A stretch of DNA of 64,000 nt. Origin: Coniella vitis. Its lineage: Eukaryota > Ascomycota > Sordariomycetes > Diaporthales > Schizoparmaceae. Under the pieces are notes generated by a model. That model was not told the DNA's origin. It did not search any database and was given only the letters and a program-made list of their open reading frames with translations. Shown here one piece after another: positions 1-12,656 of the stretch (position 1 is its first letter; every line of letters starts with the position of its first letter). The position numbers and the translations under genes are program-made. The DNA lies in assembly GCA_011317545.1 (NCBI GenBank), contig WUJK01000008.1, positions 744,001 through 808,000 of the forward strand, given 5' to 3'.

Positions 1-1159
1 CGCGTACCATTCGCGCAGACGATCTTGGACGGAGGCGAATTTGGAAAGCTGGCGCTCCCAATCTGGGAAGACACCAAAGGCCTCGACATCGCCATACTGG
101 TCAAAGTCACTGTTGTAGCATCCTACAAGCTGATCCGAGCTATTAAATTGCGCCAGCTCGCCTGTCTCGTACCAAAATGTTGGGTAGTCGCACGTGTCAT
201 TGTAAGTGTTGCCAATATGGAAATCGAGATATTGCCTGCTCGTCTTGTATTCAAGCTTGTGTTCGTCGACCTTAAAAGGCGCACTTTCGTTGAGATAGCC
301 TTCGAAGCCAAGAAGGTCGCCAAGCCTGAATAAGAAGTGATCGCGAGGTTAGCTATCCAATGTCATGCTGAAAGAAAAACAAAAGATTTCACATGGATGC
401 CAGAGGACGACTAAAGGACAGTTATGGTGCGGTTTCGACTTACGTTGCCATTGTGTTGTCAAGAATGACATACAGGCCTCGACTGTGGATTTCAGCTATG
501 GTATTTTGCCACATGGTTATATTGCCGAAATGTCTATCCAAGAGTGTCAAGTCGAGAGGCTGTGTTTTTCTCGTCAGCCCGGGGAAGAGAGAGATCAAAC
601 AATAGTTCTCGAGAACTTACCGAATATGCGTCAGCGCCCCATGGCTGGTTGATAAAAGGCGAACCGGCGAGATAGATGGCCTGGAATGGTTTCAGTCAGT
701 TATTTTCAGCTTACACCGCCAATGTCAAAGAACAATGAGAATAACTCGGCTTGTAGACATTCTCCCAAGCAAAGAATATGATGTGTGTATGCGCACCTTG
801 ATGCCCATGCCGGTAATATAGTCCAGCGTATCGATCAATCCTTGTAGATCACCGCCATTGCGCATCTGGGTGGTCATCATGTCCATCTCATAGACGGTAT
901 CGTTGGCATTATCATTGGTGGGGTCACCATTGACGAAGCGATCCGTGAAGACAGTGTAGAATGGCATGCGCCAGTTGTCTGGCGATGGGTGGTATACATG
1001 GCCGGTTCGTTCCTCGATCCAGTAGTCGAGAGGATTCGTCGCCGTCGTGTTCGCATTAAGATTATATTCTGTCTCGGACGCCGTGTACTGAAGAGCGTGC
1101 ACAAAGGTAGCAGTAGAACAGTAAAGACTGAGGGCGGACAGCCGCAAAAGAGAGAACAT
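1..1159 (-). CDS. ags1: Alpha-1,3-glucan synthase, N-terminal part (partial, runs off the left edge)
   Basis: Large membrane synthase of cell-wall alpha-1,3-glucan. Only the first 288 codons lie in the window; the family is usually about 2,400 residues. Exons read 1159-797, 680-621, 559-444 and 325-1, all with GT...AG introns and continuous phase. The ATG at 1159 is chosen because a hydrophobic signal peptide (MFSLLRLSALSL...) follows at once. The extracellular GH13 amylase-like domain begins with the family hallmarks YHPSPDNWR, FTDRFVNGDPTNDNAN, MRNGGDLQGLIDTLDYI, then YLAGSPFINQPWG and LGDLLGFEGYLN in the next exons. These motifs are specific for Ags/Mok proteins. The gene diverges from a GPI-anchored amylase at 5056, a pairing known from Aspergillus alpha-glucan loci. 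The glycogen-synthase-like and transmembrane parts lie outside the window. Confidence 0.95.
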
Positions 1160-4100
1160 GGTCCAAGACCACCGCCGCTTCTCACGCGCCGGGAGAAGAG
1201 TAACCACAACGAGGCAACAGCAAAAATAGGAATAAACAAAAAAGAGTGACTGGTTTAGTCTAGCCAAGACATCACCCGATGATATTGGCAACCAGCGCAA
1301 ACGCACGCGTACGAGAGCAACTGCTGGAACGAATCTGTCAAAAGAGTGTGACAATGGCAGCCTTGGGGACAATGCCTTGGGGAAAGGGGAGGAAGATGGT
1401 TAGGATGTCGAGATGACTCTCAACAAGAACAAGCACATTGATTCTGCAGCAAGCCTAGCTATGTACATTCATACATACAGGCCAACAACAGGCCAACAAC
1501 GACCAGGACCTCTGCACTCATCGTGTCCAGAGGGCTCCATTCTGGTACTGCACCTCTTTTCGGAACTAAGGGGCGTGCGTCTGGTGGATAACACCATAGA
1601 GATTGTACATTGTAGACTTGGGGGGGGGGGCTTCGCTCTTTGCATCCTACGGCTGGATTGTACCAAGATACGGGACGTACGGTACAGTAAGAATGTACAG
1701 ACAGTACCACAAGCTACTGTCAAGCTACTGTTCATGTACTGCCTTGGCTAAACTTAGCTTAGACTTTGTCCAACGTCCACAGCATGGCAAGGGAATTACC
1801 GACGTGTCTCAGCCACACGCAAAGACGGTTATAACAGATATGGAGGGCCTGGATTGGGACGATGGGTAAAAGGGGCCGGTGCGCCAGGCGGACGCTCTCC
1901 GTGGATCTTGCGACGTAAGAGGCGTCCTAGCATAGCTTGTTGCTTTTTTCTTCTTCTCTTCAGGAGCACCGGGGGGGGGGTACCAGAGGGCAATGCACAG
2001 GTCGACATCTCCGCCTTTTCCCTTTTGATTATTCTGGAAATTCACCTTTCCTCGCTGGGAATCTCGCAACGAGTCGTTGCTCTGCCCCAGGAGAGCGGAT
2101 GCAGGGCGGATCCCAGTTGGCTTGGCAGCTTGGCCAACGCTTGCTCCGTGTTGTCTGCTGCGCCGACTCGAGGATCGTACTTTTTATGGTTGCTCGTGAG
2201 AGCCTTTTCGCGAGGGCTTGTTTCGAGTCGCATTGTCTGCTCTTCTACGGGTCTCGGCGACACCTGCAAGGTACTCCGTCCTGCATGTACTGTACTGACT
2301 GTGTCAAAAAGCAGTGCTATCAGACCGTCCCCACTTCGGTGCCCGCCCACACACCAGTCCAGCGTTCCTGACCGTTCCGCTTGCCTGGGCCAGACACACG
2401 TCTCTGGACAGTTGCAGGCGTGACCCAACAACGCACTGTGATCAGAGCCTGCGGTGGTGCGTGGCCTCTGTCGACGTGCTTGCGCCAGCTGCTGTCGGTG
2501 GGCTGTCGGCTCGACCAAGTCGTCGCGTGCGGCCGCGCAACAAGTATCCACAGGGCTGACCTGGCAGCGAACTTAGCATGCACGTTCCGGGACCGACCGA
2601 GCTGGCTGCCCCGAAGGTGTCGCATAATAGGGTTGACAGTGTCAATGACAGCAACAGGAGGAGCAAAGCTTGTTCGGCACCAGAAATGGAAAAAGTTAAT
2701 AATACACAAACTGGGAAGAGAGTCGGGGTCGCCGCCCAGAGGACGACTCGAAGCGTGGCAAAGGGGAAGCGCAAAGATGGCGCCGCACAAGAAGAGAAAA
2801 AATGATCGTCATGCGTTGAAGAACCGACGCTGCAAACACACGATTCCTATCTGGGCCAAGCGTCAGGGCCAGATGCAGTGGCGTGGGATGATCCCCGTCG
2901 CGGCCGCATGGGCTGAGATACGAGGTGCTGGGCTGCGCTGGGAGCATCCCTGCACACGGGCGGAGCCTCAGTCAGTGCTTCATAGTACATAGTAGGGCGA
3001 GCGGTCACTGCATACTACGGTGTACTAGCAGACTAGCAGCACTACTATGGAGTACTATGTACCGCAGTACTCCATCCGCAGCAGCGCTCACTATCAGCGT
3101 CTGTCGTGGCGCATTAAGGTTATTAGGCCCCGCCTGCAGTGTGGGCTATCAGCCACTAAGGCCACAGGACCGCCATGGCTCCGTCTTTTACTTCCAAGGC
3201 TGTTCTTCCTTGCTAGTACTAAAATGATCGTGAGCCTCGTCGAAACCTCACCTTCCATGGTATGTGCCAGGACTCCTTATGCGAGGAACTATATAGTAGC
3301 TCACCCTCAGAGTTTCTCACCAGCCGTCAAATCAACTTCTGCGGTCTACTTTTGGCTGCCAACCCCATCTCCTCCCCACTCGTTGCTGCGCTTTCTCCGC
3401 CTTCTGCAGCTCAACTTGTCTGCGAGTCAGGAAGGTTATCCGCTATTCCTTGGTATTTTTGGGTTCTCTCTTCTTCGTTTTTTCCTTTACGATGTTGCAC
3501 CAGCATATCCAGCCCAGCCCCTGAAGTGGGGCGCACCGGGCCACACAAAACTGTCATCCCAAGAACAATACGGTGTGTTGAGGAAGACAATCCTCCTCTG
3601 GCAGTCGAAAGCAGCACGGCGTGAGGCGGCGAGTGTGGCAATAAGGCGACGATCTGAAATGGCGCCGGTCTATCAACGCCCACTATCAACGCAGCAATAC
3701 TATGGATGGCTGGAGATGAGATAGGAGTGAGTGCCCTGGTGCGAGCAGGCTAACCAACTGCTCCAAGCAGATTGCAGCGCCGGCCACCAATCATGACCCT
3801 TTCGTCTCATATCACACGTGCCCGATATCCACACACACCTCACCACAGCACCCCCCACCGCATACATACATAGTACTATGCAGAGTAGGTGGTCCGGGAT
3901 TGCCAGTACTATGCATGGAAGAATAGTACAGCAGACGGCACCTCAGTCACTCCCGTACATAGTACGCCGGCCAACGACCCTCACACAGTGCTGCCGTTGC
4001 AATTTTTTCGTTATCAAAGTATTTCCACCCATGTTGGCTCCATGTCCAAGGAAGGATACGAGCGCAAGTACCACCCATGTAATGCCAACAACCGTCTGGT

Positions 4101-5055
4101 CGCCGGGGAGTGGGCGGCCCAAGCAACCGGAAGCCAACGCTTCCCAGGACGAGGTGACCTTCCACATATTCCATCGTGTCTCCCTGTCGGACATGGGGGA
4201 CAAGAACAGTGGATGGACCAGGCGCGTTGTGATAGGACCTGGTGCCTCGGCCAACCTTAGATAGTATAGCTGGCTCGCCCTCCTTGAACACGAGGTAATA
4301 TGAGTAAAGTTTGGCACTTGCCCTTACCCATCCCCCCAACTCAATCTTGTTGAAGTTTTCCGTCCCAGCTCGCTAGGACTGTGGCCGATCGACGGAATTC
4401 TTGTTGACCAACCCAAGGGGCCACTGCTCGCATTGGCGAGAGCTTGGCCATCGCGCTTACCGAGGCATCATACCGAGGCCGTGGTTCCCTCGATGAGCGT
4501 TGTTAGTTTTGCACTCATGACCAATCCGCGGCCGTTGGCGGCCAGGGAAGGACCTAGAGATGTTGCTGCTAGCAGTGCCGGCTACGACGGCAAACGGCGC
4601 GAACAGTACATAGTAGCAGAACCGTTGTGGGCTGAAGTCTGTGGCACTTCCTATTGCCTTGGCCCCGAAAATTCCACAGGCCCAATGCCAACATGGGAAT
4701 CTCCCCTGAGGAGTCCACCTGACATGCCATGCCATGCCATCCCTCCACTCCTCCACAACCTGTGGCCTTTCCGTCCTTACTTGACACCCTCCTTGCCATC
4801 TTATTACTTCAGTCATTCGTTGGAAACTGTTTGTGCGCTGTTCAGTCTGGGGAAGCAGACGGCTCGCCTTGTGCTCTTCTTGTTATAACACACTCGTTTT
4901 GTCTTGTGGTATCAACACACTCGTTTTCGTCCGAGACACGTCCCAGTGGAGACGTCGAGACTCTGTGACACGCACTTGCCGGCCTGCAGCCCTCTGCAGT
5001 CACACACCCAACCCCCACTCAAGGCCGTAGGTCACTCTTTCCAATAGAAGACAAG
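1160..5055. other. Non-coding 3.9-kb divergent promoter region between ags1 and the amylase gene
   Basis: No convincing gene was found on either strand; the open frames here (for example 3047-3724 +) have no recognisable domain and overlap motif repeats. The region holds poly-G runs at 1620-1630 and 1971-1980. It also holds several copies of the TACATAGTA/TACTATGTA motif (2981-2994, 3051-3062, 3955-3965, 4605-4615) and the related palindrome CATAGTACTATG at 3869-3880. It presumably carries the control sequences of both flanking cell-wall genes; this is inferred from position only. Confidence 0.6.
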
Positions 5056-6902
5056 ATGGTGGCCGCCACGCTCTTTTTGGCAGTGGCTTCTGCGTTGCTC
5101 GGCGTATCGAACGCTGCTACGACGGAAGAATGGAAGTCGAGAGCCATCTACCAGGTTATGGTCGACCGCTTTGCAAAGACTGACAACTCGACCACCGACA
5201 CTTGCGACGAGCTGTACCTCTTTTGCAATGGAAGCTGGACCGGTCTCATCAATCACTTGGACTACATCCAGGGTGAGCACTCTCTTTCACATAAAACCCA
5301 CCACGAGGTTATGCGTTGCCTGGGAAAACCCAAAGAAAAAGCAAAAAGACAAGAGTGCTAACGAAGTCGTTGTCCGTATCAAGGTATGGGCTTCACTGCC
5401 GTGCAGATCAGCCCCGTCGTCCACAATATTGAAAATGACACCCTTGTCGGCGACGCCTACCACGGCTACTGGCAAGATGACCTGTACGCGGTGAATGAAC
5501 ACTTTGGCACCCAGGAAGAGCTCCTTCAGCTCTCAAACGAGCTCCACGACCGTGGCATGTACTTCCTAGTCGATGTGGTCGTCAACAACATGGCCCAAGC
5601 CTTCAACAACACGTACCCTCCTCCACTTGACTATGCGATCATTGAACCTTTCGACAACAAGGAATACTATCACCCGTACTGCAACGTGACCGATTGGAAC
5701 AATGCCACAGACTACCAGGACTGCTGGCTCTACCCACTGAGTGTCGCCCTGGCCGACTTGTACACGGAAAAGACCAGCGTGATCGACATGTTTGGCACTT
5801 GGATCAAGGAACTCATCTCCAACTACTCGATTGACGGCCTCCGCATTGATGCCGCCAAGCACGTCGACAACGCTTTCCTGCCTACCTTTCTCGACAACGC
5901 CGGTATCTTTGCGCTGGGCGAAGTGCTTACGGGCGTGGTGGACGACTTCTGCCCCTACCAGACCGAGGGCCTGCTCCCTGGAATGCCCAACTACTTGGAG
6001 TACTACAAGATCATTAGCTCCTTCAATGACGGCGCCATGAGCGACCTCAACACTATCCGCGACCAGGCTCGCGCGGCTTGCAACGACACTGCGGCGCTGG
6101 GCTCGTTTGCCGAGAACCACGACATGCCTCGCTTTGCCTCCTACAACGACGACATGGCCCTTGCCAAAAACGCCATGGCCTACATTATCCTGAACGACGG
6201 CATCCCGTTGGGTGAGTGACTTTTCCCCATTAATGCTACTTCTAGCTTCCAATCCAACCAAGAGAAGAAGAGTAAAAGGACAAGAAGAAGAAGAGAACCA
6301 AAACTAACAGTGAAATACCCACAACCTCAGTCTACCAAGGTCAAGAGCAGCACTACAACGGCGGTGATACCCCTAACAACCGCGAGGCTGTCTGGCTCTC
6401 TGGCTACAACACCTCAGCCGAGCTGTACCAAGTCGCCAAGACGCTCAACACGGCGCGCAACACCATGATCAACCTGACCGGCAACGCCGCCACGAGCTAC
6501 ATCAGCTCGCAGGCCGAGTCGCTGCACGTCGACACGAACCACCTCTGCCAGGTCAAGGGCCCCAGCGGCTACCAAATCGTCTCCTGCATTGTCAACCTCA
6601 GCAGCACGGGCAAGAGCTACCAGCTGTCGATTGGTGGGTTCAATGCCGGCGATGCGGTTGTCGAACTGCTGAGCTGCACCACTAGCACGGCGGACGACAC
6701 GGGCAATGTCACCATGTACATGTCCAAGGGCGAGCCCAAGGCGTACATTTTGCAGAGCAACTTGAATGCCACGGGTCTGTGCACCACAACCGAGGATGCG
6801 TCTACGGCGTCTAAGTCGAGTGCTGGCTTGGCGAGGGGCGTGACGAATGGCATGTCGTTGTTGGTTGGTGTAGTGGTTGCTATGATTATGGTGGCTATGT
6901 AG
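5056..6902 (+). CDS. GPI-anchored alpha-amylase / alpha-glucanotransferase-like GH13 protein (AmyD/AgtA type)
   Basis: Secreted GH13 enzyme, probably cell-wall attached, acting on alpha-1,4-glucan. Exons 5056-5272, 5384-6211 and 6331-6902 give 538 residues. A signal peptide (MVAATLFLAVASALLGVSNA) starts the protein. GH13 motifs are present: nucleophile D228 in GLRIDAAKHV, acid/base E252 in LGEVLTG, and D319 in FAENHDMPRF. Region I reads DVVVNNM (136-142), with Asn141 where alpha-amylases have His. The C-terminus is a Ser-rich stretch followed by a hydrophobic tail ending VVVAMIMVAM, typical of a GPI signal. Many N-glycosylation sequons are present. It diverges from ags1; in Aspergillus AmyD-type proteins sit beside ags genes and affect alpha-1,3-glucan, so a role in making or trimming primer for that polymer is a reasonable inference. 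An ordinary secreted alpha-amylase is less likely because of the GPI tail. Confidence 0.93.
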
Positions 6903-8677
6903 AGGGTTTGTTGAATATACGAGACAGAATGTCACGTGCGGGCTGGATAGAGTGGAGAGATGTGTGGACGATTCGAGATGGTGATATGACTTCATAATTA
7001 TTTTCCAATTAATTCCATATTATCTTACTCTGGGGGTATCTGTTCGTGTACGGTGAAGGCAAGGAGCATCATGTCATGTGTCCCCCACAGCACGTTCCTT
7101 TCAGCCACCACACCCTCGACGGCTCAAGCATCTCTGCCCCTTCCAATGCATCATGTTGAATGACGCTCCTATGCCTACCACGGCCACCGCCAGCTGATGC
7201 TTATCCAGAACAGCTCCTGTCTCGAACAAAATCGTCGAGTGAAGTCGAGAGGGTTAGGGCCTCCTTCGTCATCTGATCTTTAGTATGTGAATACATTCCC
7301 TTGTAGTTGAAGGATTGTCTCACGGTGGATCTTCGCCCTCCTCTCCACCTCTTCCTAGCTGTCTTTTCCACTACACTGTCAACTAGGCACTACAGAAGAC
7401 CAGATCTCCTCAGATCTGTTGGATGCAAGATGTGGGGGAGTCTTGGCGATTGTCTTGCATAGGTAGTATGTCTAAAAAGAGAACTTTTGATTCCTGAACA
7501 TGGGCCATTCAGTCCAATCCGCTCAGCTCAGTCCAGCTCGGAAGACCCGCCGTGTCACTTCTCTCCAGTAAGCAAATAGCCCGCTTGGGGCAATGAATTG
7601 TGAGTATGTTGTTGAGGAGGCACAAGTTTGTATCCAAAAGAAAGAAGGAAAAAAGAATAAAATAAAATAAAATCAAATAAAAAACCTCGGCAGGACTTCT
7701 GTTGAGGCAGATGAAAGAAAGTGTATTTTGGGTTGTAGATAATTAAACAATTACACAGCCCGCCCAAACAGCCGGGGGCTCCGCAACTCCTTAGGATCGA
7801 TTCGCTGTGCATACTTGCAGTGTAAGCAGAATCCAGATATGAAGAAAGCAGGAACGAGGAAGTTGAGAGCCAAAGTGGTCGGATTACTCTATCTCCAAGC
7901 TGACTGGTGCCATTGCCCCTTTCAACCAGCTGACTGATCAATTTATCAAATGCTTCAGACGACACTCGCGCTTAAGCACCCGATGTCCCCACCAACGTTC
8001 AGATGCCTGACTTGCTTATATATACACACGTGCACAAGTCACCGGAAGAATAGATTCGCCCGTCAAAGTGGCCCAATTCGTGTAAATAATACCCCCACAG
8101 CTTGTTGTATGCATTGAATGTAATCATAATGCGGGTTCTTCCATTTCTATACTTATGTAAGAACTTCCAAGAATGGAAAAGAAGTTTATTAATAACCAAA
8201 AATGGTCGAGGACGTCACTTTGTCGCAGCGAGTACATGGCCGGCTGGCTCTGGCTGGGTTGCGACTAATAAATGGGCTTAGCAGCAAGCAGTAGGTACGT
8301 ACCGACGCTTTCGAACTGGAACTACTATGTATGCTGGTCATCAAAGCAAGTCCATAAATATTGACCATCAAACGCATCATACCATAGTATATAATGTAGC
8401 GTCCTATGAGTTCATTCCTTCCTTGGGATCCATCCCTTCTTCAACTCTTTATCCACAAAACTGTTGACCATATCTCAAGTACTCGAGTACTTCCGTAAAA
8501 CAGGGGCTCTACCTTCTCATCCTGCGCATATCGGCACGTTACACCTTGACAAATTAACAAAAACGACATACACTTCCAATTCGTTATCCAGACCATATAT
8601 TTCATATAACCTACGTTATATACATACACATATACAGCCCCCTCTCACCCCCAAAAACAATCAAAGGAAAACACAAA
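6903..8677. other. Non-coding interval (1.8 kb)
   Basis: No supported gene. The longest frame (7965-7555, minus, 136 codons) shows no domain and its composition looks like non-coding AT-rich sequence. One TACTATGTA copy lies at 8324-8332. The segment directly before 8678 should hold the promoter and 5' leader of the OsmC/Ohr gene. Confidence 0.5.
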
Positions 8678-9238
8678 ATGGCAACCTCAATCCGTGCCGC
8701 CTCCCTTCTACGCCAGGCGACCCGCCTCACACTTTCCCGCCCAGCGGCCAGCAACATGACGCTCACGACCATCCTCCGCCGCCATCTCAACACAGCCACA
8801 GCACCCACTCTCTATTCGGCCCATGCCCGCGTCGTCGGTGCCCGCACAGGTCACGTTGAAGGGGATGACCTCCATGTTGACCTAACCATGGCGAAGGCCT
8901 TGGGAGGTACAGGCGATAAGGGGAAGACCAACCCAGAAGAACTTTTTGCAGCTGGGTACGGCGCTTGTTTCCAAAGCGCCATGAATGCGAGTGCCGCAAG
9001 CATGGGTATTAAAATGCCGTCAAAGAAGGAAGATAGCATTGTAGCTACGACAGTGTATTTGGTGGGCGATATGAAGCAGCTTGATATGGGGATTCGGGTG
9101 GATATGAAAGTGCAGGTCAAAGGATTGCCGAGAGCAGAGGTGGAAAAGGTTGTTGCCAAGGCGAAAGAGATCTGTCCATACAGCAGGGCGACGCAGGGGA
9201 ATGTGGAGACCAAGATTGAGATTGTTGATGAGCTATAA
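8678..9238 (+). CDS. OsmC/Ohr family organic hydroperoxide resistance protein, probably mitochondrial
   Basis: Thiol peroxidase that reduces organic hydroperoxides using two cysteines. A single uninterrupted exon of 186 residues. The first ~45 residues are basic and Ser/Arg/Thr-rich without acidic residues, as in a mitochondrial presequence. Ohr signatures follow: TNPEELFAAGYGACF (peroxidatic Cys) and EICPYSRATQGN (second Cys), with the usual spacing of about 65 residues. Length matches bacterial Ohr (about 140) plus a leader. The start at 8678 is the first ATG and gives the leader; a second in-frame Met near residue 27 (NMTLTT) could give a shorter form. No intron is needed. The neighbour at 9733-11098 is convergent and unrelated. 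Confidence 0.93.
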   Translation: MATSIRAASLLRQATRLTLSRPAASNMTLTTILRRHLNTATAPTLYSAHARVVGARTGHVEGDDLHVDLTMAKALGGTGDKGKTNPEELFAAGYGACFQSAMNASAASMGIKMPSKKEDSIVATTVYLVGDMKQLDMGIRVDMKVQVKGLPRAEVEKVVAKAKEICPYSRATQGNVETKIEIVDEL

Positions 9239-9732
9239 TGACAAATAAAGTATGGGATTACTGGGGTTCGATTGTTTTCTGGAAAGCTACATCCGGGACA
9301 CCAAAATGCTTCTTACAAGTAGGCCACAAAGTGTGGTGATGTCGAAGGTGACAATAAGAAGAAATCTTCAATGATCGACTACCACCTCGCTTCCATGAAC
9401 ACTTAGCCTCACTGGATACCATTACCAGTTCCTCGCTGAGTGCTATGGTCTTTATACCCAGTTGCTGTGCCAAATCTAAATAAAGGTCAGAATTGGTGAG
9501 TCTTGAGCGCAATAATTAGCATCAAGACACTTCCGAGGTTGTTTCGGACGTTACTACAGTGTGCCTGTACCATATTCTCTTGTATTACGTTTCTTTGAGT
9601 GCCCAAGCATCATCCGGTCAAAGCTACCTCGTGACCAAGAAAAGCCCTCATCAGGTATGCCAACAATCATTGCGAGGCTTGAATCCGTCCCTTCAATGTC
9701 CTTTCGATTCACCCTCGGGGTAATCGGCTGAT
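9239..9732. other. Non-coding interval between convergent genes
   Basis: About 490 bp between the stop codons of the Ohr gene (+) and the coiled-coil gene (-). I see no gene or structured repeat here; it should contain both 3' untranslated regions. Confidence 0.5.
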
Positions 9733-11098
9733 TCACTGCCCAGCTTGAGCAGCCTCTGTCCCAGTCTGCCTGCCTTGGGTAGGTGAAGTAACAGCAGCGG
9801 GTGTCGAGGTGTTCCGAAGACCCGAGCTAGCTGCACTCTCACCAACTTTGACTTCTTCTTCCGGGACCCCTATAGCCACGCTTGCGATGCTTCCCGCCGT
9901 GCTCAGCACACTCGTCACCCTCTCATTTCTGGGTCGTGCAATACTTGCCCCTCCTGTGGATGCCACATTCGCGCTTGCAGTCGTACTCACGCTCTCGCTT
10001 CGCTGTCGATTACTGGCGTCACTTGCTCTTCGCTCTCGCACCATACGTTCCAAATCGCGGATTCGCCGCTTCAAGGCTTCGTTCTCACGCTTAACACTAT
10101 CCAGTTCCTGTCTATAAAAAGCCGTCTCTTCGTAGCGACTCGTCGCGGGTATTATTGCCGGTGAAATATGCTCAGAACCGGGCGTGGGCGTCGCAGATGG
10201 GATCAGCACGGGCCCGGTTGCACCGGGAGGCGGGGCTCTAACGGGGAAGTAGCCGCCATAGGCTGCATCAGCCACATGAGAGGAAGCCCACGACGAAGCA
10301 TGAGCTGGAGAGCTGCTGAGGCTCTGGCGGCTGTGAGATTGAGTGCTGTTCTGACGACTGAGAGACACGGCACCTGGTCTGATTGGCGCAGGAGCAGTGA
10401 TGTTGACGACCGATGTGCTTGCAGCAGGACCGCCTGCAGCCGAAGCTGAGCCAATGGTTGCTGCGATGCTGCGAGCACTGGCGCTTGAGCCGCTTCTATT
10501 GTGTCTGCGGCCGCTGGGTGAAGGAATCGAAAAACCTGAACCGGTCAGCAGATGCTGTCTGCCGTCGGGGATGATGGGAACGTCGGTTCCTGATCCAGTA
10601 GCACTCGCAGAGGTGGAAGAGGCATTGGACACGACGGAGGCGTTTTGGGCTTGACGAAGGAGGTCGAGCTCGCGGGTCAGTCGATTTACCTAGAACACAC
10701 CATCACATCAGCTTGTGCGAACAGAAGCCCAAAATAACCACCAACTACAGAGGTGTACATACCACGGCCTCCTGCTCCTTCTCCAGCTGCTGGTGGAGAT
10801 CGGCAGCCGTTAGTGGGCGAGGATGCCGCACTGGTCCAGGGCCTGAAATTGTGGATGCTGCATCTGCCACTAGCTGCGCTGCAGCGCTAGTCGTCGTGAT
10901 GTGTGGTGATGAAAGTGTAGGTGGGATGGGAGCGCCTGTTGTTACAGCATTGAGGTTCGAAGGAAGAATATGAAGGGCGGCATCCGTAGGCGGGGAGCCC
11001 GCGGTGGGAGCTAATGCGGCGGACATTTGGGCTGATGATGTTCGTCTGGAGGATGCGAGGACGCGAGGAGATTCGGGGACGGTGTTGAGATCGGGCAT
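9733..11098 (-). CDS. Ser/Ala-rich coiled-coil protein of unknown function
   Basis: Function not recognised. Exons 11098-10763 and 10689-9733 join in phase (GT at 10762, AG at 10691-10690) to give 430 residues starting MPDLNTVPESPRVL. Most of the protein is low-complexity Ser/Ala/Pro/Thr with likely phosphorylation clusters. Two short coiled-coil segments are visible: about residues 97-127 (ADLHQQLEKEQEAVV then NRLTRELDLLRQAQ), and about residues 299-335 (YRQELDSVKRENEALKRRIR and on). The intron falls inside the first coiled coil, which supports the join because the heptad pattern continues across it. No catalytic motif, membrane segment or signal peptide is visible. A scaffold or bZIP-like dimerising protein is conceivable but there is no basic DNA-binding region. 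Confidence 0.75.
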
Positions 11099-12656
11099 CC
11101 TGGGGTGACCTCAAAGCCAGGGGCAATACGGGGAAATATCTGTAGATGGCGGGCTTGGTAAGCGTGGCAGTAAGCTGGTGAGCTGGTGAGCTGGTTGACA
11201 AGTGAATGTCAGCCCATCCGGCTAGTCACTTGTTGTTGCGTAGAGCGCTCTGGGCTGGGCTGTCACACCATGAACTATGCACGAGTCGACTCAGTGTGCT
11301 GGACAAATTCCTTGCCTGTCGAGTACTTGGAGTGGTGGCATAGCAGTTGACCGTCCTGATAAATATAAATGTACTGTTGATAGCGTATGGGCAACGATCG
11401 CACGTTAAGCTGACTACCCGCTCTTAAGGACCTAAAGTCGCGGCTCGACACGTTAGCGGGGTAAGACCCCTGTGCGTCGCCGCGACGCGCCTTCTTTAAT
11501 TGCTCACTACCTAAGGTAGTGAAGTGAGAAGTAAGGAATGTACCTAGGTACATGTCCCTCCAGCCTGAGCCGGACCTGGATTACACTAAGTAGTATTGAA
11601 TATAATGAGTAGCGCAAGCTCTTCAATGCCACATCAAAGATGTCAGAAGAATGCGCAGCATTCCTGGTATCACTAGGGGATTGAGTCACCCACAACTTGG
11701 AGCTCGAGCTGCCCGACCGGCGTCAAAGCAGTCGAGCACCGCGGGCGTCTTTTGGCCGAAGTCGCGGGCCCAAGGCTGGGTTATTGCGGCGTATTAATTC
11801 AATTTGATACATACCTAGGTAGTACACAGTTTTGCGGTTTCCTTCGTTCATTCCCTCCTCATACAAGAACTTATTCAATGGTTGGAACGAGCTTGGGTCC
11901 TAAGCTCGAACCACATGTTTCAGACGCGCATGATGGATTTTGCTCATAGCAGCCGTCAATGGTGTCGTTTTCAGGCTCTGCGAACTCATAGTACTATGTA
12001 AAGGCCCCTTTTTAGTACCCGAGCATTTATGCTTTATGCTCCGGTGAGTATTTGCTCGAGCATGCAGGCTTGGGTTACGTGAGCAGCCATCCACAAGAGA
12101 CGAACCATTGTCACATGCAAGCCATTGTCGTCTTAGCCTCACAAGTTTGGCATTTGTGAACCGCAACCAGTGGCTTGTGAGCACTATCAATTTGACAATG
12201 TACTGGAATGCGTGTTCGCGGCTTCCAGTGACCCGTATTATCTGATCCGCCTCGTAGCTTGATCGCGGTTTCAACTTGGAGACGATGTGCAGAAAGGGAC
12301 GTCATTCCTCTTTTGCGATGACGACATGGGCAATGATCCAGTGGTTGGGTCGCAGAGTTATGACATAGCACTAGCCCAAGTACTGTAAGCAGGCACCACC
12401 TTCTCGAGACAGATCAAAGAGACTTAAAAAAACACGAGTTGATTCTTCCAATTCTTTCCATCGTTCTCACAACCTGCCCATCTTCCACAACATCCGCGAC
12501 TCCCTGCGCTATCCGTGCTCAAAACATTTGCAATCTGTAAGTCGAACCCAACTGCTCACCATATTGCTTCTCACAGACAGGGACATCCTGTACTGACCGT
12601 TTTGTGCTCTGTCAGCTTCCTTTACAACCACACATAGCTTCACAGCCACCATCACA
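11099..12656. other. Non-coding interval with TACCTAGGTA palindromes
   Basis: No supported gene in 1.56 kb between divergent genes. Palindromic elements are present: a CTACCTAAGGTAG box near 11507-11519, TACCTAGGTA at 11541-11550 and again at 11812-11821, and CATAGTACTATGTA at 11987-12000. The last ~200 bp, pyrimidine-rich, precede the small gene at 12657. Confidence 0.5.

Noticed and set aside
3047..3724. 225-codon plus-strand frame in the ags1-amylase gap
   Set aside because: Starts inside a dispersed motif copy, contains no recognisable domain, and no splice signals or homologous segments support it.
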